Source: Spirosoma lacussanchae
GTDB lineage: Bacteria; Bacteroidota; Bacteroidia; Cytophagales; Spirosomataceae
Direction of reading: 5' to 3'
Assembly (NCBI RefSeq): GCF_005870035.1
Contig: NZ_SWJG01000014.1
Coordinates: forward strand, 1-64,000
Length of the DNA: 64,000 nucleotides
Shown in pieces: positions 1 to 8,926 of the stretch; position 1 is the stretch's first letter; each line of letters opens with the position of its first letter. The position numbers and the translations under genes are program-made. The notes below the pieces were generated by a model that did no database searches, was not told the origin of the DNA, and worked only from the letters and a program-made list of their open reading frames with translations.

Positions 1-2
1 GG

Positions 3-1364
3 GAGCGGCTGAATAATCAGCCGATCGGCCGGAAAATCTACCTGCAGAACGAGTTCATTAAAATTGGTTTCTGGGAAAAAGCGGGGGGCGCGGCCTGTGA
101 GCTGTATGATTTGAAAGGCCCCACGCCGGGGGATAACATCATCAACAATGCCGATCTGGGTCGGCAGCTCCAGCTGGCGCTGTACCGGGGCGGTCGAACC
201 AGTCCTAACCCGTTCGCCGAGATCAATACCGATTGGGCCACCCGGGAGGGTAAAACCGCGCCGGGGGGCGGTACCGGTAACAACCCCATTCAGGCGGGTG
301 ACGTGTATAAAAACTCATCGCCGGTGCTGCAGATGGGGTGGAATGCCAACACGGTGTATATCAAATCGCGGCTGATGAACTGGCCCGTGCGTAATGAACT
401 TACCGACGTCATTCTGGAAACCTGGTCGGTCATCGGAACCGATCGGGCGGTTCGCATCTACTGGAAAATCACCAACAACCGGCTGGACGACCAGCTGCAG
501 TCGGATGCCTGGGGGCAGGAATACCCTTGCTTCTACGCCAACGACCGATACCAGTTCGCAGCTTATTATGCGGGCGACCAGCCCTACAGCAATGCCCCGG
601 TAACCAAGCGCGACGACGCCGGTGATCAGCGGGCGTTCGCCATTACGGAGAACTGGATCGCCAACATCGACGAGAATAACCGCGGGGCGGGTATCGTCGC
701 GGAGCGATTGTTCGAAGTCACCCACAAACGGCAGTGTCCCGGCTGCGGAGGCAGTAACACCTTCGCCGAAGCCAGTCCTTATGTCGCGTTTCAACCTCAG
801 CTGCACGTAGGCTGGAACGAAACGATGTACAGCGAATGGCATATCGTCGTGGGGCACGTCAACGAGATCCGGCAGTACGCCACCTCCCGGCCGTGGAGCC
901 GCTCGTTTGCCGTCAATTTCAAGAACTCGGCCGATCGGGGCTGGTGGTTCCGCAACTGGTCGAGCGACAACGAGGTCCCCTTGCCGGCAGATGGCTGGAC
1001 GTGGTTTCCGGTTCGCAAGCAGGGGGCAGTGGTTAGCCCGCGGCTGTCGTTTCCGGCCGGTCAGGCGAGCAGAATCTTCATTCGCATGGCCTACACCGGC
1101 CCGCTCAACAAATTCCGCCTTCGGTTCTGGCGCTCGGACATGAACATCGGGGGTCTGCCCATTTTCGTCGAGTTTCCGGTTACGGGCGACGGGGTGGCCC
1201 GCACCATCGAGATCCCGCTGGCGGGCAATCCCGACTGGCGGGGCATCATCAACCGGCTGAGCATCCAGCGGTACATCAATTTCGGGACCGAGAACCAGGA
1301 CGATCCGGTGTCGGGGGAGAGCGTTCGGATTGAATGGATCAACACCGTAAACGCCCAACCCTGA
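3..1364 (+). CDS. Phage-associated beta-rich surface protein, possible tail fibre or receptor-binding protein (5' partial)
   Basis: The reading frame is open from the window edge, so the N-terminus is missing; a TTG at 111 inside the frame is not a convincing start. The visible 453 residues are rich in Trp, Tyr, Asn and Gly. A CPGCGG cysteine pair lies in the middle, and the C-terminal 150 residues look like a carbohydrate-binding-type beta sandwich. I do not recognise the family. The stop overlaps the start of the next gene (TGATG), and the following two genes are fibre-like, so a role in host-surface binding is likely but inferred. Confidence 0.55.
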   Translation, partial: ERLNNQPIGRKIYLQNEFIKIGFWEKAGGAACELYDLKGPTPGDNIINNADLGRQLQLALYRGGRTSPNPFAEINTDWATREGKTAPGGGTGNNPIQAGDVYKNSSPVLQMGWNANTVYIKSRLMNWPVRNELTDVILETWSVIGTDRAVRIYWKITNNRLDDQLQSDAWGQEYPCFYANDRYQFAAYYAGDQPYSNAPVTKRDDAGDQRAFAITENWIANIDENNRGAGIVAERLFEVTHKRQCPGCGGSNTFAEASPYVAFQPQLHVGWNETMYSEWHIVVGHVNEIRQYATSRPWSRSFAVNFKNSADRGWWFRNWSSDNEVPLPADGWTWFPVRKQGAVVSPRLSFPAGQASRIFIRMAYTGPLNKFRLRFWRSDMNIGGLPIFVEFPVTGDGVARTIEIPLAGNPDWRGIINRLSIQRYINFGTENQDDPVSGESVRIEWINTVNAQP

Positions 1365-2131
1365 TGCGCCATCTCCTCATCTTCGTTCTGTTGCTCTGGG
1401 CTGGCGCGGTGCTGGCGCAGGGCAACCTGCCCGTTTCGCTGGCATCCAGGCCGATCCAGCTGTTTCCTTCCAGCCCGGCCAGCCTGACCGGCACTATCAG
1501 TGGCTCGCCGGTGTCGCTGTCGGTCGTTTCGTACTACCAGGCGGGCGGGCGTGTGCTGCCGCCCGCCGATCAACCCACGCTCACCCGGTCGGGGGCCAGC
1601 TACTCGATCAACTGGACAGCGGCTCAGACGGCCCGGCAACCCGGCGAAATCTGGCTGGAGCTGCGGGCTGAGCAAACCGTCGTACGCGCTGATAAAATTC
1701 AGTTCGTGCGGGCGTCGCAACCGGTCAGCTCCACATTGGCGCTGGCTCCTGTCAACGTGTCGAACCTGACGGGGGCGGATCTGGTACCGCTCAGCAACTC
1801 GATCGCGGCCGTGAATGCAGTACTCCCCGTCAAGCTCGATGCCAGCGTACACACCTCGTTTGTCAGTCAGTACAACATCGACAAAACGAACACTATGCTG
1901 TCGATCAGCCAAAAGGCGAATGCCAGCGACGTGTACACGAAAGCCCAGATCGACGCTAAAAAAGTCGATACCTACGAGGTCAATACGATTGCTGAAGCTA
2001 GGGCACTGACGGTACCGGGCAAGTCGGCTGACTTCATCATAAAGAGCCACCCACCGTACGGTCAGACGCGGGCGTACTGGAACGGTACCAAGTTTTTTAT
2101 CTCTCCCTTACTTGAAATCGCTGATCAATGA
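1364..2131 (+). CDS. Tail fibre-like protein with Sec signal peptide
   Basis: I chose the ATG at 1364, which overlaps the preceding stop as TGATG; an ATG 30 bases upstream in the same frame would put charged residues before the signal. The 255-residue product begins with a classic signal peptide (MRHLLIFVLLLWAGAVLAQ). A beta-rich domain follows, then a heptad-like region containing KANASDVYTKAQIDAKK, a segment typical of trimeric phage fibres (compare YTKAEVDA collars). A Sec signal on a fibre gene is odd. It overlaps the next gene by 4 bases, so the two are probably translationally coupled. The fibre assignment rests on motif and position. Confidence 0.6.
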   Translation: MRHLLIFVLLLWAGAVLAQGNLPVSLASRPIQLFPSSPASLTGTISGSPVSLSVVSYYQAGGRVLPPADQPTLTRSGASYSINWTAAQTARQPGEIWLELRAEQTVVRADKIQFVRASQPVSSTLALAPVNVSNLTGADLVPLSNSIAAVNAVLPVKLDASVHTSFVSQYNIDKTNTMLSISQKANASDVYTKAQIDAKKVDTYEVNTIAEARALTVPGKSADFIIKSHPPYGQTRAYWNGTKFFISPLLEIADQ

Positions 2132-3300
2132 AAACGATTATCCTGCTCCTATTCTCTCTGTTGTCGCTGGCCAGCTTCGGCCAGACGGGATTCCCCACGA
2201 CAATTACCAACCAACGCCTGACTGTTTCCGGTGCATTCAATATTGACGAGATCGTCGAAACGGAAGGCCAGCAATTGAGCTGGACGTTCGGCGTTTCGGC
2301 TCGTCCGGCCTCGACCAGTTCCGCCCTCAGCATGGGTACTATGCCCAACTATAACCCTCGCATGTTTATCGCTATGTATCGAAAAACATATGTGGAGTGG
2401 CAAAGCAGCTGGCCGGTTCAGTTGAATATGGGTAATTCCGATTGGTTCGCTGTCAATTATAGCACCATTTCAACAGCCGCTAAACGTACTGGACAGGTCG
2501 AATATCGCCGTAACGTCAACTATCCGCTCGAGTCCATTTCCCTGTCAGGGCACCGCGTAGGCGACACAATCAACGCGGTCGGGCTTACCGAACTCACGCT
2601 AATGACCAACGATCTGAACCCCCAGGCGAATAAGAAAATACTGTGGCTGGGCGATTCGCGCACGGTGGGTACACTGAATAATGACATGACCCAAGATCAG
2701 ATTATGCAATGGGGCGTTCAGAACTGGATCAACGCGCAGGCGAAAGCCACTAGCGGGAATATCTACCGCTCCGTGATCGTAGCGCGTGGGGGCATGAAAA
2801 GCGGGGATATCGTGAACGCGCTGGAAAATCGCCTGATTCGCGTAGAGAACCCCGCACTCATCTTCTCTTGGTTTGACCTGAACGATCAGGGGCAAAGTGT
2901 ACCGGTATCGACCTACGAAACAAATACACGCCGGGAACTGGCCCTGCTTCGTCGGTTCTACCCCGATGCCACGATTATAAAAATGACAAGTAGCCCCGTC
3001 GCCAACACGACCAAAAACACGGCCGTTGATGCGTATCGCAACAAACTAATCGAAGTTGTTGCCAGCCTTAACGATTCAAAAATTAAAGTGATTGATCTTA
3101 GAAAATCTTTTGACCGGACGTTGGGTCTTTCAGTTTGGGCAGCGAGCGATAGCAATGGTGGGGCTGTTAATGTGGTGACAGATGGCATTCACCCCGGTAC
3201 GGCACTCAGCCACCAGGGAATCATCAATACAATCACGACGGGTACCAACTTCGACGGCACGACTACGACGGGCCTGCAACAGTTAGGCATAACTTTTTAA
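2128..3300 (+). CDS. SGNH/GDSL hydrolase fibre protein with signal peptide
   Basis: The 390-residue protein starts with a Sec signal peptide (MKTIILLLFSLLSLASFGQ). A beta-rich region covers residues 30-165, and an SGNH hydrolase domain fills the C-terminal half. Visible catalytic motifs are GDSR with Ser177, an LND block with Asn252, and DGIH with Asp352 and His355. Enzymes of this family remove acyl groups, often from polysaccharides. In a fibre cluster the likely substrate is acetylated surface glycan of the host, used for adsorption or penetration. The gene overlaps its upstream neighbour by 4 bases. The hydrolase family is well supported; substrate and virion location are inferred. Confidence 0.8.
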   Translation: MKTIILLLFSLLSLASFGQTGFPTTITNQRLTVSGAFNIDEIVETEGQQLSWTFGVSARPASTSSALSMGTMPNYNPRMFIAMYRKTYVEWQSSWPVQLNMGNSDWFAVNYSTISTAAKRTGQVEYRRNVNYPLESISLSGHRVGDTINAVGLTELTLMTNDLNPQANKKILWLGDSRTVGTLNNDMTQDQIMQWGVQNWINAQAKATSGNIYRSVIVARGGMKSGDIVNALENRLIRVENPALIFSWFDLNDQGQSVPVSTYETNTRRELALLRRFYPDATIIKMTSSPVANTTKNTAVDAYRNKLIEVVASLNDSKIKVIDLRKSFDRTLGLSVWAASDSNGGAVNVVTDGIHPGTALSHQGIINTITTGTNFDGTTTTGLQQLGITF

Positions 3301-3339
3301 GCCAACCCTAACCCACTCAACCCCTCAAAACGTATAGCC

Positions 3340-3681
3340 GTGAACGAGTTTCTACAGGAGTTAGCCAAAGCACTCAATGGCTTTCCGCCTATTCTTATCG
3401 TGCTGCTGGCTCCCTTCTGTGGGTCGCTGGTAGCCTGTATTGTGGTTGCCATCACCGGTGGGCCGGATGCCGACTCACCGGGTAAGATTGCCGGTCAGTT
3501 CGTGGTGGGCTGGCTGGCGGGGGCCTTCGGGGGGCCACTGCTCGCGCCCATCTTTAACGCGCCTGCCTATACAGTCGGGTTCGTCGCGGGCGCCAGTGGG
3601 TACTGGGGCATCAAAGTGTACCTGAAAAAGAAACAGGATGAACTCTTAAACAAGCCTGGAGGTCCGGGCAACCAATCATGA
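3340..3681 (+). CDS. Small membrane protein, candidate holin
   Basis: The 113-residue product starts with GTG, 39 bases after the hydrolase gene. It has hydrophobic helices near residues 16-40, 50-70 and 75-95 and a lysine-rich, hydrophilic C-terminal tail (YLKKKQDELLNK). Two or three membrane segments with a charged tail, plus its place two genes upstream of spanin-like and endolysin genes, suggest a holin. No holin family motif is recognised, so the function is inferred from topology and context. It overlaps the next gene by 4 bases. Confidence 0.5.
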   Translation: MNEFLQELAKALNGFPPILIVLLAPFCGSLVACIVVAITGGPDADSPGKIAGQFVVGWLAGAFGGPLLAPIFNAPAYTVGFVAGASGYWGIKVYLKKKQDELLNKPGGPGNQS

Positions 3682-4607
3682 CTATGAAACTGTTTGTCGC
3701 GGAGCTCTGGCATTTTGCCGCTGTCTTCGTCGTGTTGTTGTTCTTCGTGGCCTTCTACATCCGGTGGATGCAGTCCTACCGGATCTCTCATGGTCATTTC
3801 ATTATTGGCATGGGCGCGGTGGGCAGTACGTTCGTGGCCCTGCTGGTGGCCATGTTCGCCTTTTCGTACCTGGTGGTGTTTCTGATCGGGTGCCTGCTGG
3901 GCGCGGGGATCTGGCTGATCTACAACGACTGGTATTTCTACCGGTTTCCGATCGGTACTGAAGTACTGGCTCCCGTCGACGTGCACCGTGCGACGCTGGG
4001 AGCCGATACCCGGCTGGGTCGGTACCTGCGTCGTCGTCAGGAATCCCAGCCCGCTATTTTCAATCCGAGGGTGTGGCTGATTGGGGCCTGCCTGCTGGTC
4101 GTCTCGCTGTTTAGCTTCGGCTTTTATCGGGTTGTAACGGCCATTGCTGTGGGCGAAAAACGGGCCGTAGCGGCTCAGAAGGCCGCGACCGGAGAAGTGA
4201 AAAAGGAGGTCGTCAAGGTACGTTCTGAACTAACCCAGACGGTGCAGGAGGTGGCCGACTCGCTGAAAGCCGGTCAACAGGCGATCGTCGAAAGCACCCA
4301 GACGGTCAACCGGGAAACGGCCAGGCTGGCGGCCACGGTGGCCAGAGAAACCAAAACCGCTACATCCCGGATGGAACGCAAGCTGGACCGCACCAACGCC
4401 AACGTAGAACGCGCCCGCAAGTCGGCCATCATCATACCGGCTCCCGTTCGTTCGTCGCCCCCGATCAACCTGCTGAGTCCCGATCGGGTCAAGCCGGTAC
4501 CGGTGGAAGTCCCTCAGCGACGCAACCGCCACAAGGTCGGCTATGCCGAATGGGACCCTTGCGATTGTGATTCCCTGTTAGCTCGTAACCCCTACCTATA
4601 TCAATGA
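3678..4607 (+). CDS. Membrane and coiled-coil protein of the lysis cassette
   Basis: This 309-residue protein has two pairs of hydrophobic segments, near residues 8-28, 40-75 and 130-155. A long polar helical region (about 165-245) follows, with many Lys, Glu, Thr and Val residues typical of a coiled coil. A proline-rich, basic tail ends in a CDCD motif. I do not recognise the family. It overlaps both neighbours by 4 bases, so it is made together with the putative holin and the spanin-like protein. A role in envelope disruption or in anchoring during lysis is possible but not shown. Confidence 0.55.
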   Translation: MTMKLFVAELWHFAAVFVVLLFFVAFYIRWMQSYRISHGHFIIGMGAVGSTFVALLVAMFAFSYLVVFLIGCLLGAGIWLIYNDWYFYRFPIGTEVLAPVDVHRATLGADTRLGRYLRRRQESQPAIFNPRVWLIGACLLVVSLFSFGFYRVVTAIAVGEKRAVAAQKAATGEVKKEVVKVRSELTQTVQEVADSLKAGQQAIVESTQTVNRETARLAATVARETKTATSRMERKLDRTNANVERARKSAIIIPAPVRSSPPINLLSPDRVKPVPVEVPQRRNRHKVGYAEWDPCDCDSLLARNPYLYQ

Positions 4608-5299
4608 ACATAGCCCCTGCTTTTAAAACCTTTGCCCTGGTGGCGGCCGTATGCGGCTCGCTATTCTGGGGCACCCAGGAGTGCGGCAAAAAAGACGAAG
4701 CCCGCTCTGAACGCGATCTGGCCATAGCTGAACGTGACTCCCTGACCGTTGAGGTCTCGGTTCGTGACAAGCGAATCGGCGACCTCAGTACCTTACTGGC
4801 CACGTGCAAACAGCAGGCCAGCGACGCCAAAGCCTACGCCTATACCCTCGCCGATCAACTCAACGAGGCCGTGGCCACCGTCGGGCGATCCGTGGCCGGC
4901 ATGAGTCAGCAACAGCAGCGCATTGCCGCGCTGAATAGCCTCGTCCGGAACAAGTCGTTACCGGAAAATCGACGAGCGGATCTGACGGCCGCAGCGGCAT
5001 TGCCAGGACCAGTGCAGGCAGACTCGGAACTGGTGGCGGCCGTGGCCAAGACGTCGATGTGGCTGGAAATCTACCAGGACTCGACGGCCAAGCTACTAAA
5101 AGCGGTTGCCACTGCTGAAGGGCAACAAAAGGTCGCTGAAGATGCGATGCAGAACGCGGCTGCTTCGAGTCTGTACGCCGAAGGGCAGCTGCTACAGGAA
5201 GCCCGCACAAAGCGGTTTCTGGGTAAGGGACGCAAGAGAGCCATGCGCCAGCGGGCCGAAAATGTACGTAGAATAAGGAACGGTGAAAAACCCAACTGA
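4604..5299 (+). CDS. Spanin-like (Rz-type) membrane-anchored coiled-coil protein
   Basis: The 231-residue product has one N-terminal hydrophobic segment (residues 7-24) followed by a long charged helical region with heptad character (SERDLAIAERDSLTVEVSVRD and onward) and a very basic C-terminus (GKGRKRAMRQRAENVRR). This is the architecture of inner-membrane spanins, which bridge the periplasm and finish lysis after the holin and endolysin have acted. It lies directly before the endolysin gene. No embedded outer-membrane Rz1-like lipoprotein was seen. The name is based on topology and neighbourhood, not on a family match. Confidence 0.5.
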   Translation: MNIAPAFKTFALVAAVCGSLFWGTQECGKKDEARSERDLAIAERDSLTVEVSVRDKRIGDLSTLLATCKQQASDAKAYAYTLADQLNEAVATVGRSVAGMSQQQQRIAALNSLVRNKSLPENRRADLTAAAALPGPVQADSELVAAVAKTSMWLEIYQDSTAKLLKAVATAEGQQKVAEDAMQNAAASSLYAEGQLLQEARTKRFLGKGRKRAMRQRAENVRRIRNGEKPN

Positions 5300-5300
5300 C

Positions 5301-5876
5301 ATGGCAAACTTCACAGCAGCATTCACGAAAACGATGGGTCACGAAGGGGGCTATGCCAACAACCCCCTCGACACGGGCGGGGAGACCTACAAAGGTATTG
5401 CCCGCAACTTTAACCCCGGTTGGGGTGGCTGGCACAAGGTCGACCAGGCCAAAAAACAGACCGGTGTAGTGGCTCAGCTGGACCGGCTGTTGTCGGCCGA
5501 CAAAGCCCTGCAGCTCGAGGTGCAGAAGTTCTACAAACTGAACTACTGGGATGTCAACCGACTGGATCTGATCGACAGCCAGGTACTGGGCGATAAGCTG
5601 TTTGATATCGGCGTAAACATGGGCGTAAAGCGGGCCGCGCTGATGCTGCAACAGGCGCTCAACCTAACCAACGTCAACGGTCGGGCCTATCGCGATATCG
5701 CTGAGGATGGGGTTATAGGTCCTGAAACGTTGTCGCTGACGGACACTCATCCGCGGCCGGCGCTATTACTGAAAGTGATCAATGCGTTGCAGGCAGAACG
5801 GTACCTGAACATTATGCGTAACAACCCGACGCAGGAGACATTCGCCAATAGCTGGTTTAGCCGCGTGGCGTTCTGA
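5301..5876 (+). CDS. Endolysin, glycoside hydrolase family 108 with peptidoglycan-binding domain
   Basis: I chose ATG 5301, one base after the upstream stop, over a GTG at 5283 that would overlap that gene. The N-terminus has the GH108 signature GHEGGYANNPLDTGGETYKG with the catalytic glutamate at residue 15. The C-terminal part (DGVIGPETL and following) fits the peptidoglycan-binding domain that normally accompanies GH108. These N-acetylmuramidases cut the glycan backbone of peptidoglycan; phages use them for host lysis. There is no signal peptide, so release through a holin is expected, and a holin candidate lies upstream. A strong terminator follows. Confidence 0.92.
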   Translation: MANFTAAFTKTMGHEGGYANNPLDTGGETYKGIARNFNPGWGGWHKVDQAKKQTGVVAQLDRLLSADKALQLEVQKFYKLNYWDVNRLDLIDSQVLGDKLFDIGVNMGVKRAALMLQQALNLTNVNGRAYRDIAEDGVIGPETLSLTDTHPRPALLLKVINALQAERYLNIMRNNPTQETFANSWFSRVAF

Positions 5877-5898
5877 CAGTATATTGAGAGGAGTGCTT

Positions 5899-5933
5899 AC
5901 AGGTCGTTCGGGTTCGGGCGACCTGTTTTTTTT
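5899..5933 (+). terminator. Rho-independent terminator after the endolysin gene
   Basis: ACAGGTCG (5899-5906) and CGACCTGT (5919-5926) form an 8 bp stem with a 12-base loop, followed directly by a run of T. It closes the fibre-lysis operon. Confidence 0.85.
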
Positions 5934-6045
5934 AACAAAAAAACCGACCCCAATCTGGAACCGGCTTTCTGATTCTATCCACACCATTGGGGGATGAAGC
6001 CCCCTTTGATTGCTCAAATGTATATACGTTTCCGATATTTGTTGC

Positions 6046-6237
6046 ATGAATGAGTTAACGGAGTTCTTCAAAACGGCTACACTGCCCCCCACGTCAGCCA
6101 AAAACCCTTTCAAGATCAATGCTTATGTTGCGGTCGAGGACTGGGATAAGTTCCTGCCCGATGCAATTAGACGGGCGCAGGCTGGCGACGAACACTCCCT
6201 GATGCTACTTAATGAGCTCAGTTCATTGATAAAATAA
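6046..6237 (+). CDS. Small protein of unknown function
   Basis: From ATG 6046 the product is 63 residues (MNELTEFFKTATLPPTS...). An in-frame upstream start at 6010 would add a short cysteine-containing piece and is less likely. It is hydrophilic with no recognisable motif. The gene stands alone between the lysis terminator and the neck module, with over 100 bases free on each side, so it probably has its own promoter. It could be a regulator of the late operon or a minor virion protein; nothing in the sequence decides this. Confidence 0.45.
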   Translation: MNELTEFFKTATLPPTSAKNPFKINAYVAVEDWDKFLPDAIRRAQAGDEHSLMLLNELSSLIK

Positions 6238-6458
6238 AGTGCTTCGAATATTCGGGGACAATGCGTTCGTATACGCTGCAGACAATGAATCGGGCACGGC
6301 TGACCTGACAATATGGGGCTGGCTCGTACAGCCATCTGGTATACATATTCATACTGCAAAAGTAGGGTGATTTTGACAGGTACACGCACCCATAGGATAG
6401 GGGGTTATTGTTTACGCTCTATAATCGTAGTGTACGCGTAAAATTCGTAACATTGCGT

Positions 6459-7445
6459 ATGGACTTCACTCCCTACGTAGGACTTGCGCGAAACCCCGAC
6501 GACTGTGACGGCACAGTACCGGATGGGGTTGTAAACGAAACGGAGCATACCCTCGTTTACCTCGACGATATCCCCGAGCTCCCATTGGCACGACTGTCAG
6601 GGGCCAGCTCCTGGGATGTCAGAAACACCGCCCGCCGAACAGCGTCCCAGATGCTCGACACGGACCTTAAAGCGTTTTTGGGGCAAGCGTTTCCGGCACG
6701 CCCTTTGGGCTCGGGTCTGCTGGGTAAGGCCTCGTACACGAATTTCCCCCCGATCGCTAGTCAGCTGGTCTCGTTTCCCCTCCATAGCCACTACCTGAAG
6801 GGAGGGAAAGCGCGCATCAATTCGCTGGGCATGATCCTGTCGGAACCGGTTACCAATCAGGTAATCGAACTGTGGCGGGTGGGGGATACCGCCCCCCTCA
6901 AAACCGTCACCCTGGCGCACATCAACGCCCGTACGACGACGCAGTACTCTCTGGCCGATTGGGTGTTCGACCTGGATGGCTCGCAGTACGAGATCCGCAC
7001 GACCCTGCCCGAGGGCATTAAAGTCGCCGACAACCCCATGGCCTGTAACAGCTGTGGCGGTCTGCAGCCGATCCGGTCAATCCTGTCGTCCTGCTGTTCG
7101 GGAAAAGCGTCCGGCTTCATGATGAATCTGTCGGGCCTGTGCAGCTACGATCCGCTCTTGCAACAACTGATGGAGAATGAGCGAACCTCGCGGGTGCTGG
7201 CCTACATGCTGGCTTACCAGACCGGTTATACGCTCTGCGTGAAACCAGTCTCCGGAGAGATCGAGCGCAGCACCGTTCTGTCAGAAACGGATCTATCCAA
7301 CGCAGCCGGGAGCTGTCGGCAGGAATACCTGAACCGGCTGGGCTGGCTGAAAAGCGAAGTCTCGAAACTGGGGCTGTCTGTTGAAAACACCTGCTTTCAG
7401 GCTAACACGCCAACAGGCTGGAGCCGGGGGCGTTTCGCCTATTAA
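6459..7445 (+). CDS. Neck-module protein, conserved between both prophages
   Basis: ATG 6459 gives 328 residues; an earlier TTG in frame would run through the leader. The protein has a beta-rich middle, a cysteine cluster (CNSCGG and CCSG) near residues 205-225, and a helical C-terminal third. Its counterpart in the second prophage, at 60375, has similar length and order of parts: an N-terminal helical region, a beta domain, a CxxC-type cluster, and a C-terminal LxxxIA-type helical stretch. In both phages it is followed by a gp10-like gene. I infer a head-tail connector or neck role; the family is not recognised. Confidence 0.55.
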   Translation: MDFTPYVGLARNPDDCDGTVPDGVVNETEHTLVYLDDIPELPLARLSGASSWDVRNTARRTASQMLDTDLKAFLGQAFPARPLGSGLLGKASYTNFPPIASQLVSFPLHSHYLKGGKARINSLGMILSEPVTNQVIELWRVGDTAPLKTVTLAHINARTTTQYSLADWVFDLDGSQYEIRTTLPEGIKVADNPMACNSCGGLQPIRSILSSCCSGKASGFMMNLSGLCSYDPLLQQLMENERTSRVLAYMLAYQTGYTLCVKPVSGEIERSTVLSETDLSNAAGSCRQEYLNRLGWLKSEVSKLGLSVENTCFQANTPTGWSRGRFAY

Positions 7446-7447
7446 GG

Positions 7448-7975
7448 ATGTCAACGACCGACTACCAGCTCCGGGTTCAACAGATGCTGGCCGCACTGGC
7501 GGCCGAGGCCCCCAACATCGCGATGCGGATGGGCCAGACCGCACTCACGTTGAAGAAAGAAGAGTCGATCCGGGATGGCATCACCGTCGACGGGGCCTAT
7601 GCCGAATACGGGGGCAAGCCTACGTATAAGTCGTCGTACAAATCGAAGGCCCGCAACAGTGCCGGCAGTGCCTATGCGAGTTCGGGGGGAAAGGGTACCT
7701 GGGGTGAGTTCCGGGCCGCGCAAGGACTGAAGTCGGACAAAGTAAACCTGTTCTACTCTGGCCGGATGTGGACGGCACTCCGAATCATCAGCCAGAGCCA
7801 GAACGGATACCGTTATTCGATACTGGTTGGAGCCTCGGATGAGGAAGCGGTCAAGGTGCTGCTGGGTAACCTGCAACGCTACGGCAATTTCTTAGCCATC
7901 AGCCCCGCGCAGGAACGTATTATCAAGGACGATGCCGAGGCTGATGTCGCCGACATTGTAAACCGATTTCTATAA
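7448..7975 (+). CDS. Head-tail joining protein, gp10/virion-morphogenesis type
   Basis: The 175-residue product starts 3 bases after the preceding gene. It is basic, with an N-terminal helix, a Gly/Ser-rich middle and a C-terminal alpha/beta region ending in repeated acidic residues. Length, charge and position (between the neck protein and a tail-terminator-like protein) fit the HK97 gp10 / phage virion-morphogenesis group, which completes the head-tail junction. The second prophage has a shorter gene at the same place (61732). Family assignment is by position and general character. The stop overlaps the next start (TAATG). Confidence 0.5.
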   Translation: MSTTDYQLRVQQMLAALAAEAPNIAMRMGQTALTLKKEESIRDGITVDGAYAEYGGKPTYKSSYKSKARNSAGSAYASSGGKGTWGEFRAAQGLKSDKVNLFYSGRMWTALRIISQSQNGYRYSILVGASDEEAVKVLLGNLQRYGNFLAISPAQERIIKDDAEADVADIVNRFL

Positions 7976-8574
7976 TGATCAACTCCCTGATTGCTGACTA
8001 CTGCCGTCGTGCCCTGCTGGATATGGACGGCCCGGTAATTTCCCGGCTGGCGGGTCTGGTGAAAACGCTGGAAACTGACGCGTTCACCAAAGGCAAAACG
8101 TCCCGGTTTCCGATTCCGGTAGAAGCCAGCCAGACGCCAAAAGCCTCACGGGGTAAGTCGTTTCCGGATCTGGTACCGGACGATTCGGAACGGTTCATCG
8201 TCTACTTCGAAGACGGGGGCGCTACGAAATCCGGTATGCGCTGGACCAGTAAACTGCGCCTGATCGGCTGGGGCGACGCCCGTCAGTTTTCTGCCCAACC
8301 AATTGAAGTACCGGGGCTGCTGATCGCTCACATTACCACCAGGCTGGAGCACCGGTTGCCGGTTGCGCACAACCCAATATCTGGCCTGCGCTGTCAGGTG
8401 GTGGCCAGTCCGGAAGCCTCGGCCAACCTCTTCAGTCGCTACACCTACGGGGAGGTTCGCTCGCAGTATCTGCTGTCTCCCTATTTCGCTTTTGGCCTCG
8501 ACTTACAATTAACCTTCGTTCTCAATCATGACTGCTTATCAGATCTTACTGCAGTGCCTGCTCCTCGCTGTTAG
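7975..8574 (+). CDS. Tail-terminator-like neck protein
   Basis: The product has 199 residues: an N-terminal helical part, then a beta-rich domain with segments such as RFIVYFEDGG and KLRLIGWGDA. The gene at 62558 in the second prophage has the same position and a similar pattern (beta strands with LIGWYD). Tail terminators cap the tail tube and join it to the head; size and location fit, but no family motif is certain. The last 47 bases overlap the next gene in another frame. Confidence 0.5.
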   Translation: MINSLIADYCRRALLDMDGPVISRLAGLVKTLETDAFTKGKTSRFPIPVEASQTPKASRGKSFPDLVPDDSERFIVYFEDGGATKSGMRWTSKLRLIGWGDARQFSAQPIEVPGLLIAHITTRLEHRLPVAHNPISGLRCQVVASPEASANLFSRYTYGEVRSQYLLSPYFAFGLDLQLTFVLNHDCLSDLTAVPAPRC

Positions 8575-8926
8575 TGCCGGCATTGCTGCTACTACCTATG
8601 TTAATATCCTGACCGCTCCGGGGCAGGTGCTCGACTTTTGGGCCCGATTTCTTTACCGTCTGCAGGAAACGTTTGTGGGGGCGGTACGTGACGACCCCGA
8701 GCGGGTGCAGCGACGCCACCGCTTCAGTGACACCCTGCTCAAACCGCTTTTGACCTGCGTCTACTGTGTGGGAGGGCAGCTGGGTTTCTGGCTGTCTATC
8801 TACGTACAAAACTCGTATGGTACGCGTATCAATCTTGCCCTGTGCCTGCTGACGGCCGTGCTGTCGGTGTACATGGGTGGGCTGTTCCAATACATTCAGA
8901 AAAAACTCTTTCCGCTCGATGACTAA
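8528..8926 (+). CDS. Phage membrane protein with CxxC motif
   Basis: The 132-residue product has an N-terminal membrane helix (residues 5-25), a charged central loop rich in Asp and Arg, then CVYCVGGQLGFWL leading into further hydrophobic helices. The CxxC-GG pattern recalls DUF1360-like small phage membrane proteins. It overlaps genes on both sides, so it belongs to the late operon. The second prophage begins a membrane protein at the equivalent place (63892). Its role is unknown; superinfection exclusion or assembly at the membrane are possible. Confidence 0.6.
   Translation: MTAYQILLQCLLLAVSAGIAATTYVNILTAPGQVLDFWARFLYRLQETFVGAVRDDPERVQRRHRFSDTLLKPLLTCVYCVGGQLGFWLSIYVQNSYGTRINLALCLLTAVLSVYMGGLFQYIQKKLFPLDD

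Noticed and set aside
315..1358. Long minus-strand open frame opposite the first gene
   Set aside because: GC-rich coding sequence gives long antisense frames; it lacks domain character and lies opposite a clear + strand gene.
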